A stretch of 7,795 nucleotides of DNA from Thermoguttaceae bacterium (GCA_024653385.1 JANLFZ010000157.1:1702-9496), one strand, 5' to 3'; counted from the stretch's first letter, positions 1-6,875 are shown. Numbers and translations: made by a program. Notes: generated by a model from the sequence alone, not told the origin.

Positions 1-2055
1 CCCGAACTTTGCCCTGAACCGTTCGACGAACTGCCTGTTCTCCGGGGAGTCGATCGATTGGAAGTAGTTCCACGCGGCGTAATCACCCGCCATCGCGGGC
101 ACATTCAGGTGTCGCAGTTCTTCTTCTCCGATGCTGAAGGAAATTGTCGGGACAGCATTCGGGTGTATTCCTGCGGCTCTCAATTCTCTGAAGAATGCGA
201 CGTTGCTGTCGCCATTGATGGTGTTGAGAATCACATCCGGTTTCGCCTGGAGGATCTGTGCTACGACCGGCTTCGCGTCGGCGCCGCCCAAGGGCAGGTA
301 CGCCTCTCCAACCGTCTCGGCGCCAAGCTCCTTTAGATGATCTTTGAGCACTTCATTGGCTGCCCGGGGGAAGACGTAGTCCGATCCAACAAGGAAAAAG
401 CGTCGCTTGTTCAGAAATGCGTAAGCCCACTTCACGGCCGGGATGAGCTGTTGATTGGGCGTCGCGCCGAGGTAGATCACGTTTGGCGATTCTTCCATCC
501 CCTCGTACTGCACCGGATACAAGAGGAGACTATTGTGCCGTTCGACAACGGGGACCACCATTTTACGACCCGACGAAGTCCAACAGCCGAAAATCGCGAT
601 TACCTTGTCGTTTGCAATGAGTTTCTCCGCCTCCCGGGCGAACACGACGGAATCAGAGCAGCCATCCTTCACAATTGGCTGAACGGGCCGGCCCAGCACG
701 CCGCCCAATTGATTAACCTCATCGATGGCCAACAGCGTTGCGTCGATTACGGCGGACCCGCTCTCGGCCATAGTTCCTGTCATGGAGTTGAGAATTCCCA
801 CCTTGATCGGCAGCCCGCTCGGAGCAACGGCCGACGGGCCGCCGGCCGCGCTGCGATGATCGTCGGCGTCACTTTGGTCTGGCGACCACTGCCTCCAGGC
901 CATCACCAGTGCGGCGAGAAATACGGCGATCAATACGATCGCCCCGGCCGCGACACGGCGACTCACGCGCCGGTGCCCAGATGTGGGTGCCGTCCCCGCT
1001 CTCGTGGCCGAAATCGCTGCCCGCGTGCCCGATTGGCTGGGAAGTTGGATGCCCGCGACACCGGAGAGTGTCGCAATCACCGCGTTGAGGTCCGCGAGCA
1101 TCTCTTGGGCGGAAAGATAACGGTCCTCTCGCCGCTTCGCCATCGCTCGTGCGATAATTTCGGCACAGGCGTCGGGCACTGCCTGAGTAACCTTGCGCGG
1201 GTCGGGAAGGTCAGCATGACAATGGGCGTACATCACCTGCACCGTGCTGCCAGCGCCCTCGTAAGGATTCACGCCCGTCAACAGGCTGTAGTAGGTTGCC
1301 CCCATCGAGTAGATGTCGCTCCGATAGTCCACGTCACTCGACTCACACTGCTCGGGGCTCATGAAATAGGGGCTGCCTACTATTTGGCCGGCCTGGGTGA
1401 TCTGACGGGTTTCGCTCAGTGCCGGCTTGGCCAATCCAAAGTCGGCGACCTTTACGGTTCCGTCCCGAGCGAAAAGAAGGTTCGCCGGCTTGATGTCCCG
1501 GTGGATCATTCCCACCTCGTGCGCCGCCGCAAGGCCCTTGCAGGCATCAGCCGTGATTCGCGTTGCTTCGAGTACCGAGAAAGCCCCGCTACACTGCAAT
1601 CGGGACGCGACGCTGCCGCCGGGGACGAACTCCATCACCAGGTAATGAGTCTCCCCGTCCTGGCCAACTTCATAGATCGCAACCGCGTTAGCATGACTGA
1701 GTTTCCCTGCCGCTCGTGCTTCTGCGACAAACCGCCGCAGCGCGGTAGCGTTGGCTGCCATGTCCTGAGAAAGTACCTTGACTGCCACATCGCGATCAAT
1801 CACCGAGTCGTGCGCCTGGTAGACGATGCCCATTCCGCCAGCGCCGAGCGTGCCGATGATCTGATAACGACCGATGCGGCTCCCCGCCTCCAGTCGCACT
1901 CCCCCGGTTGGGTCGGAGCCTGTATTGACTGCGAAGCCGTGCGTCGAGGCATGAGCACGCGATCCTGAATCATCGGCTCCCGACTCGCGATCGTGAGCTT
2001 GGGTCTGTGCCAGACGCGGATCGTCATCGGTCGGGCGGTTTTCGATCGGTCCCAT
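1..2055 (-). CDS. Transmembrane Ser/Thr protein kinase fused to a UrtA-like (urea/short-amide) substrate-binding domain, 3' end outside window
   Basis: This open frame gives 685 residues from ATG 2055-2053 and runs off the left edge. Residues 1-60 are acidic and probably disordered. A Hanks-type kinase follows at about 63-330. Visible motifs are the glycine loop GAGGMGIV (71-78), the AVK lysine K93, helix-C glutamate E112, HRDIKPAN (185-192, catalytic D187), DFG (205-207) and SPEQ (233-236), so it should be active. One hydrophobic helix at about 369-387 follows a basic stretch, placing the kinase in the cytoplasm and the rest outside. Residues 416-685 match the UrtA/Peripla_BP_5 family closely: ILNSMTGTMAESG (421-433), FGCWTSSGRK (489-498), LLYPVQYEGME (511-521), FFLVGSDYVFPR (553-564), NTINGDSNVAFF (611-622) and GDYAAWNYFQS (657-667). 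By comparison with UrtA length, somewhat under 100 residues are missing. A receptor kinase sensing urea, an amide or an amino acid is inferred; the true ligand is unknown. No ABC transporter genes lie in the window. Confidence 0.93.
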   Translation of the reverse strand, partial: MGPIENRPTDDDPRLAQTQAHDRESGADDSGSRAHASTHGFAVNTGSDPTGGVRLEAGSRIGRYQIIGTLGAGGMGIVYQAHDSVIDRDVAVKVLSQDMAANATALRRFVAEARAAGKLSHANAVAIYEVGQDGETHYLVMEFVPGGSVASRLQCSGAFSVLEATRITADACKGLAAAHEVGMIHRDIKPANLLFARDGTVKVADFGLAKPALSETRQITQAGQIVGSPYFMSPEQCESSDVDYRSDIYSMGATYYSLLTGVNPYEGAGSTVQVMYAHCHADLPDPRKVTQAVPDACAEIIARAMAKRREDRYLSAQEMLADLNAVIATLSGVAGIQLPSQSGTRAAISATRAGTAPTSGHRRVSRRVAAGAIVLIAVFLAALVMAWRQWSPDQSDADDHRSAAGGPSAVAPSGLPIKVGILNSMTGTMAESGSAVIDATLLAIDEVNQLGGVLGRPVQPIVKDGCSDSVVFAREAEKLIANDKVIAIFGCWTSSGRKMVVPVVERHNSLLLYPVQYEGMEESPNVIYLGATPNQQLIPAVKWAYAFLNKRRFFLVGSDYVFPRAANEVLKDHLKELGAETVGEAYLPLGGADAKPVVAQILQAKPDVILNTINGDSNVAFFRELRAAGIHPNAVPTISFSIGEEELRHLNVPAMAGDYAAWNYFQSIDSPENRQFVERFRAKFG

Positions 2056-2206
2056 TACGAGGTTTCCTCCCGCAGGTCCTGTTCTGATCCAGGTACTCGT
2101 CCTGCAACACCGTGCAGCATCGCAGAATCCATTCTACACTCTCTTCTGGTTGGCCCACGCAGCCGGCCATTGACGGGTGTGTTTGTGACCTGGCGTGGGG
2201 GTCGAA
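2056..2206 (-). other. Leader region of the kinase/UrtA-like gene
   Basis: No gene is seen in these 151 bases between the gene remnant and the kinase start. On the minus strand TAGAAT (2136-2131) resembles a -10 box, five of six bases matching TATAAT, but no convincing -35 hexamer sits 16-18 bases upstream, so a promoter is only a guess. A small inverted repeat (CTGCA arms at 2102-2117, six-base loop) lies in the probable leader; it has no T-run and is not a terminator. Confidence 0.3.
2066..2070 (-). promoter_or_regulatory. Shine-Dalgarno site of the kinase/UrtA-like gene
   Basis: GGAGG read on the minus strand lies 10 bases before ATG 2055-2053. It fixes the start of the kinase gene and gives the protein its 60-residue N-terminal tail ahead of the kinase fold. 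Confidence 0.75.
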
Positions 2207-2417
2207 TCACCGCGTAAACCTGAGTGGCGGCTCGCGTTCGGGAGCGCCGATCATCTTGAAGTCAATGGCACTCGTGCCTTGAAGCGTTAACTCGGCGAGC
2301 ATCACGCTGCCCGTGGCGGGCTCCATTGCCAGGGAGTTGCGGTCCATGACGCAGGCCCTTTGACGACCTGCTCCTTTTTCCCTTTGGTGTACTTCCAAGT
2401 GAATTCGTCTTTCTTGG
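2207..2417 (-). pseudogene. Frameshifted 3' fragment of a planctomycete-type repeat/lipocalin-like protein gene
   Basis: Two minus-strand frames join into one plausible protein tail. The first, from about 2418, reads AKKDEFTWKYTKGKKEQVVKG. The second, from 2353 to the TGA at 2209-2207, continues CVMDRNSLAMEPATG and ends IDFKMIGAPEREPPLRFTR. From memory, planctomycete proteins, often with TPR repeats, end in a segment of the form FTW-(K/R)-GK-KG-(Y)-DGN-LAMEP-GG-MLAELTL-FKMIG-P. Both halves fit that pattern in order, and one base is missing near 2354-2358 (GGGCC). There is no N-terminal part and no start site of its own: the fragment begins at the stop codon of the gene upstream, in another frame. 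I infer a decayed gene remnant left by a deletion. A short real gene using ATG 2398 would give 63 residues that begin out of frame with the family, which is less likely. The family name is uncertain. Confidence 0.6.
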
Positions 2418-4001
2418 CTATGGTTGTTGCACCGGTTGCTCCGGTTGCTTCAGCCGGATCAGGGTACGGTCCTCCACGCGATCCGCGCTGAAATGGACCA
2501 GGACGGGCACTTCGTCGTTGGTCAGGTTATAGAGGCCGGTCTCGACCACCAATGAGTCGTTGCCTTCGAGCTTGAGCGCCACGCGCTGCGTCTTCTTGTC
2601 CACAGCGCCCACGACAGGCATGACCTTGTCGGTAAGTGAGTCCTGGAGATTGCCGCGAATGACACCCTCCTTGTTCAAGGCGAGTTGAACGACTTTCTCA
2701 GCTTGCGTCTGTGTGGGCTCCGCAATTACGGCGAACACGCCCAGCGGCAGCCAGTCCTCGTTCTGGGTCGTTTGGCCTGAATCGGCGATCTGGGCGGCTT
2801 GATCGTAATACTGTTCAGCCGACGCCACGGGCTGGTCGCCATAGTAGACGGTGCCGTCTTCGTAGGTCACGTTTCCGCCGTAGTCGTAATAGCAGCCTTC
2901 GCCGGAACAGCCACAGTAACTGCCGGCCGTGCCCCAAAGTGCCGTGGCCCAGGCCGTGGTGGCAAGCGCCCACTTGCCCGGCCACCACGCGCCGGGGTAG
3001 CCCCCGTACCAACCCGGCGTGAAGTATCCCCATCGCGTAAAGTTCCCGTTCACCCTGGACCACGCCGCACCGCCGACGAACTGGCCGTTGACGAACGCGG
3101 CGCCGCGGCCGGCGGTCACGGTATTGCCTCCCGGGCCGCGGACCCCCACGCCGCCGGCCACTTTGGTATAGGTGTTTCCGCCGGGCCCGGTAATTTTCAC
3201 TCCGCCGATGCCGGCGCCGACGGCGCCTCCGCCCGGCCCGGTCCGGATACCGCCCGCGCCTCCGACAGAGATTGAGCCGCCGCCGGGCCCGGTGATTGTC
3301 CCGCCGCGACTGCCTCCGGTGGCGGGCAATTGTCCGGCGGTCGCTCGAGAGGCAATCGCGGCGCCGCCAGCCGCAGCAGCCCCGAGGCCGGCCAAGCCAG
3401 CCGCTTGCGACGGACGCTGGCCTCCGGCAGGCAACTGCGACGCCTGAGCCCCGCCGGCCCCCACACCGCCTCCCACCGTCGGACGCTGTCCCCCCGCAGG
3501 CAATTGGGAGATCTGAGCCCCTCCGGCCCCTGGCCCCGGCGGCATGTTCAGGAAGTTGCTGACCTGGCCTTGAGTAGGTCGCTGGTACGACTGCGGCGAC
3601 TGGAAAGCGGCTCTGCCCGAGGCTGCGGGGCCACCAGCCGGCCGCGCTGCCGGAAGTTGCGCAGGCCGATTGCCCGCAAGCCCTTGCCCTGTTCCCACTG
3701 ACGGCCGAGCGCCTGGACCTGGCGCGGCAGGGCGACTTGCAGCGGGAGGCTGAGCAGGGCGAGCCGCCGGTGAAGGCGCAGCCCGGCTCATGGAAGGGCT
3801 TCGGTTCAACGAGGGACTCGCCGCCGGGCGCGCCCCACCCGAGAACCCACCACCGCGGGCGCCGCCTCCGGAGAACCCGCCGCCGCCACGTCCTCCGCCA
3901 CCGCCGCCGCCGCGTCCGCCGCCTCCCCGCGCGAACAAATCGGTCGCCAGCAGCGAAGCCGCAATCACCGTCGCCGCCAAAAGAATGATGCGTTTACTCA
4001 T
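2418..4001 (-). CDS. Secreted Gly/Pro/Ala-rich putative cell-surface protein ('mu-protocadherin'-type), long paralogue
   Basis: 527 residues. A signal peptide (MSKRIILLAATVIAASLLATDLFA, cleavage probably after A24) is followed by a glycine-rich stretch (26-57), a Pro/Ala/Gln-rich linker to about 160, two 23-residue repeats (158-203), four exact-length 17-residue GPGG repeats (238-305), an aromatic stretch with many Trp, Tyr and Gly residues (313-345), a Cys cluster YCGCSGEGC (362-370), and a C-terminal domain (about 371-520). That domain has YYDYGGNVTYEDGTVYYGDQPVAS, EDWLPLGVFAV and a VLVHFSADR segment near the end. The domain matches, from memory, proteins annotated 'mu-protocadherin-putative cell-surface protein' in planctomycetes; nothing in it is a real cadherin repeat. 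GAGG lies 7 bases before ATG 4001-3999 and fixes the start. It sits 34 bases downstream of its shorter paralogue, so the two are probably cotranscribed. The product should be exported and perhaps attached to the envelope; its function is unknown. Confidence 0.85.
   Translation of the reverse strand: MSKRIILLAATVIAASLLATDLFARGGGGRGGGGGGGRGGGGFSGGGARGGGFSGGARPAASPSLNRSPSMSRAAPSPAARPAQPPAASRPAAPGPGARPSVGTGQGLAGNRPAQLPAARPAGGPAASGRAAFQSPQSYQRPTQGQVSNFLNMPPGPGAGGAQISQLPAGGQRPTVGGGVGAGGAQASQLPAGGQRPSQAAGLAGLGAAAAGGAAIASRATAGQLPATGGSRGGTITGPGGGSISVGGAGGIRTGPGGGAVGAGIGGVKITGPGGNTYTKVAGGVGVRGPGGNTVTAGRGAAFVNGQFVGGAAWSRVNGNFTRWGYFTPGWYGGYPGAWWPGKWALATTAWATALWGTAGSYCGCSGEGCYYDYGGNVTYEDGTVYYGDQPVASAEQYYDQAAQIADSGQTTQNEDWLPLGVFAVIAEPTQTQAEKVVQLALNKEGVIRGNLQDSLTDKVMPVVGAVDKKTQRVALKLEGNDSLVVETGLYNLTNDEVPVLVHFSADRVEDRTLIRLKQPEQPVQQP
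3087..3290 (-). repeat. Four tandem 17-residue (51-base) GPGG repeats inside the long surface protein
   Basis: GPGG occurs at residues 238, 255, 272 and 289, exactly 17 apart. The units are GPGGGSISVGGAGGIRT, GPGGGAVGAGIGGVKIT, GPGGNTYTKVAGGVGVR and GPGGNTVTAGRGAAFVN. The length is strictly kept while the sequences differ, and each first half is followed by alternating small and beta-branched residues. The short paralogue lacks this whole block. Confidence 0.85.
3393..3530 (-). repeat. Two tandem 23-residue (69-base) QLPAGGQRP repeats inside the long surface protein
   Basis: Residues 158-180 and 181-203 both begin GAGGAQ(I/A)SQLPAGGQRP. The shorter motif QLPA also occurs at 115-118 and 224-227, and at 81-84 and 112-115 of the paralogue, so this linker grew by repeated duplication of a Pro/Gln-rich unit. 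Confidence 0.8.
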
Positions 4002-4035
4002 CGTGTCACCTCAAATTGAGTTTCGGATTAGGTTC

Positions 4036-4989
4036 TTAAGGTTGTGGGGCTTCCATACGCACCAGCGTTCGCTGTTCGGTGCGTTTCGCGTCGAAATGAA
4101 CCAGCACTGGCAATGAGTCTTGTGTGAGATTCCACAACCCGCACTCGATGACGACCGCGGGGTTGCTCGCAGGACTGAACGCAACGCGTTGGGTGTCCTT
4201 CTCTACGGTGCCCTGAAGCTGAACGGCGGTGTCCGATAGGGTGTCCTGGAGGTTTCCACGGACGACCCCCGCCTTGTTCACGGCAAGCTGGAGCAACTTG
4301 TCGGGACTCGTTTGGCCGGGGGCGATTGCGCCGAAAACTCCCAACGGCATCCACTCCTCGTTTTCGGTTTGGGCACCGGCGCCAGCGATCTCGGCCGCCT
4401 GTTGATAGTACTGCTCGGCTGAAGCTACCGGCTGACCGCCGTAACAGACTTGGCCGTCCTGGTAGACGATGTAATTCCCGTAGTCGTAGGTCGTCGGCTC
4501 GGAACTGCAACCACAATAGGCGTATGCCGAACTCCACGGGGCCGTGGTCCACCAACGGGCGCCAGCAACCCCCGCCGTAATCCATGCTCCCGGATGGGCG
4601 GCGTGCCACTGGGGCGTCCAGTAGCCGCCCGGCCGGGATGGCGCGGCCGGAAGTTGCGACGGGCGATTACCCGCAAGCCCCTGTCCAGTTCCCACCGATG
4701 GTCGAGTGCCGAGACTCGGAGTTGCGGGACGATTTGCGGCCGGAAGTTGGGCAGGGCGATTCAGCCCCTGCGATGGTACGGTCCGACTCATGGAGGGACT
4801 TCGATTAAACGACGGACTTGCCGCCGGACGTGCTTCACCGGAGAATCCACCACCGCGGGCGCCACCGCCGGAGAATCCGCCGCCCCCACGTCCTCCTCCT
4901 CCGCCTCCTCCGCCGCGAGCAAGGGCCTCTGCTGCAAGCAACAGCACACTTATTCCCACGGCGGACAGCACGATCGCGAACTTTCTCAT
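4036..4989 (-). CDS. Secreted Gly/Pro-rich putative cell-surface protein ('mu-protocadherin'-type), short paralogue
   Basis: 317 residues. A signal peptide (MRKFAIVLSAVGISVLLLAAEALA, cleavage probably after A24) is followed by a glycine-rich stretch (26-51), a Pro-rich linker (54-121), an aromatic segment (123-152) and CGC (159-161). The C-terminal domain at about 166-312 contains TYDYGNYIVYQDGQVCYGGQPVAS, EEWMPLGVFGAI and SLPVLVHFDAKR. It is a clear tandem paralogue of the gene at 2418-4001: ARGGGFSGxARPAASPS, NRSPSMSR, RPSVGTGQGLAGNRP and VASAEQYY are shared nearly unchanged. It lacks about 200 residues, including both repeat blocks, between the linker and the aromatic segment. A Shine-Dalgarno AAGGGAG ends 8 bases before ATG 4989-4987. 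It lies 47 bases after the SnoaL-like gene in the same direction. It should be exported; its molecular role is unknown. Confidence 0.85.
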   Translation of the reverse strand: MRKFAIVLSAVGISVLLLAAEALARGGGGGGGGRGGGGFSGGGARGGGFSGEARPAASPSFNRSPSMSRTVPSQGLNRPAQLPAANRPATPSLGTRPSVGTGQGLAGNRPSQLPAAPSRPGGYWTPQWHAAHPGAWITAGVAGARWWTTAPWSSAYAYCGCSSEPTTYDYGNYIVYQDGQVCYGGQPVASAEQYYQQAAEIAGAGAQTENEEWMPLGVFGAIAPGQTSPDKLLQLAVNKAGVVRGNLQDTLSDTAVQLQGTVEKDTQRVAFSPASNPAVVIECGLWNLTQDSLPVLVHFDAKRTEQRTLVRMEAPQP

Positions 4990-5036
4990 AGGATCGGCTC
5001 CCTTGGTATTCGTAGTGGACTTGCCCTTACTCGTAA

Positions 5037-6056
5037 TCAGTTGGTCCGTTCTCGGGTTCCTTGCTTCTTCGCCTTTGGCGCCCGCGGCTTTTCCACAGCC
5101 TTGCCCGCCTCCTTGGGCACGTCGCCGGCCGTCTTGCGGATCATCTTCACTTCGTCAATGTTGGGCAAGAACTCCCCATCTAGCTTCCTGCCGATGGACT
5201 TCCAAGTAAATGTGTTGCCGTCCACAAGCGTGTAGACGTTGGTAGCGGAAGCCTTGCGGCCATCGGGCAGGACTTGGCTGAACTTGACGACCCAGCGGTC
5301 GTGCTCCTTCGACCAGGTGCCCTCGCCGAAACCGCCGTCGGAATCGAACATCCAGGAGCGGATCGTCCCTGAGGCTGGGTCCCAGCCGATGACTTGGGTG
5401 CCTTCGAGGTCGTCGTCCGTTCCAGGCACCGACACCCTGAACGCATAGGTCAAGAAAGTCTTGTTTTTCGTCCATGACACGGTAGCCTTATCATCCACTT
5501 CAGGGCTATCGTCGAGCCAGTCGCCGACCAACCAGGCCAGTTCCTTTAAGGGTGAACTTGCTGGCGGTGTCTCGGGAATCTCTGTTTCACGGACGGTATT
5601 CAGCTTCCATTGGCCTTTCTCCTTCACGTCGACTGCGAGGTACGTGGAATCGCTCGGCGGCTCCGCAGGTCGGATGACGCGAACAGTACCTTCCTCGATG
5701 GCCACGTTGGGTGACACAAAGCGGATGGATGGGTTAGTCACCTCGATGCGTACGCCCTTGTTCTCGGCGAACAGAGCCTGCAACTCCTTCTCGATGGCGG
5801 CCCTGCCTCGAAATCGCTGACCCGAAGGGCTGATCCATTCGCCGGAATCGCTCCAATGCGCGGCGACCGCCTTGGCATCGCCGCGGTTGTAAGCTGCGGT
5901 GTACGACTCCACAGTCGCCCGGATCGCGGCCTCGTCCGATGTCTCGTCGGCTTTGTTTGTCTCTGCCGCAAGCGTCGAAACGGCAATGATGAACACCGCC
6001 GTCATGGCGGCAAACGGCCGCATCGCGCCGTCAGGTGCGAACAATGAACGTGACAT
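5037..6056 (-). CDS. Secreted SnoaL-like (SgcJ/EcaC-type) protein with a second C-terminal beta domain
   Basis: 339 residues from ATG 6056-6054. A signal sequence covers about residues 1-31 (MRPFAAMTAVFIIAVSTLAA, probable cleavage after A30 or A31). A SnoaL-like alpha+beta barrel lies at about 41-160: DEAAIRATVESYTAAYNRGDAKAVAAHWSD, GEWISPSGQRFRGRAAIEKEL and WKLNTVRET are typical of the TIGR02246/DUF4440 group. A second domain (about 169-308) starts LKELAWLVGDWLDDS and includes TQVIGWDPASGTIRSWMFDSDGGFGEGTW; it resembles the DUF1579/lipocalin-like heme-barrel type. The tail 309-339 is Lys/Arg/Pro-rich. SnoaL folds include cyclases and isomerases but also many binding proteins without known activity, and no catalytic residues can be assigned here. 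A longer frame with a GTG start at 6191 overlaps the stop of the gene upstream, but it would bury the signal peptide behind 45 residues, so ATG 6056 is preferred. The same two-domain layout is common, from memory, in planctomycetes. Confidence 0.85.
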   Translation of the reverse strand: MSRSLFAPDGAMRPFAAMTAVFIIAVSTLAAETNKADETSDEAAIRATVESYTAAYNRGDAKAVAAHWSDSGEWISPSGQRFRGRAAIEKELQALFAENKGVRIEVTNPSIRFVSPNVAIEEGTVRVIRPAEPPSDSTYLAVDVKEKGQWKLNTVRETEIPETPPASSPLKELAWLVGDWLDDSPEVDDKATVSWTKNKTFLTYAFRVSVPGTDDDLEGTQVIGWDPASGTIRSWMFDSDGGFGEGTWSKEHDRWVVKFSQVLPDGRKASATNVYTLVDGNTFTWKSIGRKLDGEFLPNIDEVKMIRKTAGDVPKEAGKAVEKPRAPKAKKQGTRERTN

Positions 6057-6064
6057 GAGTGGTC

Positions 6065-6071
6065 TCTCCTT
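6065..6071 (-). promoter_or_regulatory. Shine-Dalgarno site deciding the start of the SnoaL-like gene
   Basis: AAGGAGA on the minus strand ends 8 bases before ATG 6056-6054. It supports this start over the in-frame GTG at 6191-6189, and the resulting protein starts with a usable signal peptide. Confidence 0.7.
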
Positions 6072-6187
6072 CGTGTCGGGATTGCTGGGATCTGCCAGAG
6101 ATTTCTCCAAGCTGGCGAGTCGGTGCCGCTCGTGGCTTCTCACCGCCACAGCGAAGTTGCACCGCCCGTTGGCTTGATTGAAGTCTA

Positions 6188-6673
6188 TCACGCAAAGGCC
6201 TCTCGCAGTTTCTGCTCTTGCTCCTCGGACAGGTTGGTGGCGACGATCTCGAACTTCGGAAGTGTCTTGGCCGCCTCGACCACGCGATCCTTGACCGCGT
6301 CGCTCGTCAAGAGGAACAGCGCAGAAGTCCCTTGCGTCACCTTGCCGCGGACCTCCTGGATGAACCGATCGTCAATTCCATAGTCGGCGAAGTGGCCTGC
6401 CAGTGCGCCCATCAACCCTCCGATCGCCGCCCCGAAGAAGGGCACGAAGAAGATCAGGCCGAACAGCATGCCCCAAAAAGCGCCATTCCACGCCCCGGCA
6501 GACGCCAGGTCGAAAAGCTGGCGGGTCTTGGGCTTTCGTGCCCCCTGGGGCCAACTGACGACGGCCGCATCGTGGAGCTTGATCAGGGCTTGTTTCTGCA
6601 GGCCCTGGACCAAGACCAGACCTTGGTCGGCCCCCTCGACCGAGCCGAACTTCAAGACCGTAAGTGTTGCCAT
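6188..6673 (-). CDS. DUF1269 family membrane protein
   Basis: 161 residues, the usual size for the family. The N-terminal part (1-53) begins MATLTVLKFGSVEGADQGLVLVQGLQKQALIKLHDAAVV and has the alpha/beta pattern of DUF1269. A glycine-rich hydrophobic hairpin follows at about 61-95 (GAFWGMLFGLIFFVPFFGAAIGGLMGALAG). The C-terminal part has FADYGIDDRFIQEV, GTSALFLLT and a final helix NLSEEQEQKLREAF; all are family hallmarks. It probably sits in the inner membrane with soluble parts in the cytoplasm. Its biochemical role is not known. It is the first gene of a same-direction series (DUF1269, SnoaL-like, two surface proteins). The start is firm: a TAG lies in frame two codons upstream, and there is a full AAAGGAGGT ribosome site. 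Confidence 0.92.
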   Translation of the reverse strand: MATLTVLKFGSVEGADQGLVLVQGLQKQALIKLHDAAVVSWPQGARKPKTRQLFDLASAGAWNGAFWGMLFGLIFFVPFFGAAIGGLMGALAGHFADYGIDDRFIQEVRGKVTQGTSALFLLTSDAVKDRVVEAAKTLPKFEIVATNLSEEQEQKLREAFA

Positions 6674-6678
6674 CGCCT

Positions 6679-6687
6679 ACCTCCTTT
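6679..6687 (-). promoter_or_regulatory. Consensus Shine-Dalgarno site of the DUF1269 gene
   Basis: AAAGGAGGT on the minus strand is a full anti-16S match five bases before ATG 6673-6671, stronger than at the other genes here. This suggests the DUF1269 protein is made at a high rate. Confidence 0.7.
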
Positions 6688-6875
6688 GGGGAAACGAGTT
6701 TCGCGTGTGTGAGATGGAGTCCAATCGCGGCAACCGTCACTGCCGGGTCGGCCCAACCTGATAGCAAAGAACGTGCCCGATTTGCCGGAACGATGGCAGA
6801 AGCGCATAAGCCATGACGCCACAAGTGGTTGCGGAAAACCGATGAACCGAAACTAAGCGCCACAATTACCGAGCG

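Noticed and set aside
337..1968. 543-residue open frame on the plus strand
   Set aside because: It is antisense to the kinase/UrtA-like gene, rich in Arg, His and Cys without any domain, and explained by the high GC content of the real gene opposite.
2102..2117. Hairpin CTGCA...TGCAG as a terminator or riboswitch
   Set aside because: The stem has only five pairs, no T-run follows, and nothing around it resembles a known riboswitch.
2207..2398. 63-residue minus-strand gene starting at ATG 2398
   Set aside because: Its first part is in the wrong frame for the family and only residues after about 15 make sense; the two-frame remnant explains it better.
2302..2420. Stop-codon readthrough joining the long surface protein to the remnant
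   Set aside because: The remnant frame (GCC AAG AAA) uses the last G of TAG, so it is one base out of frame with the upstream gene.
3790..4116. Proline-rich plus-strand open frame (PPPPRPPPPPPPRPPPP)
   Set aside because: It is the antisense image of the poly-glycine stretch of the surface-protein gene; a similar image lies opposite the paralogue at 4706-5209.
6798..6816. Sigma-54 promoter (TGGC...) upstream of the DUF1269 gene on the minus strand
   Set aside because: TGGCTTATGCGCTTCT lacks the GC at -12 needed for the GG-N10-GC core.
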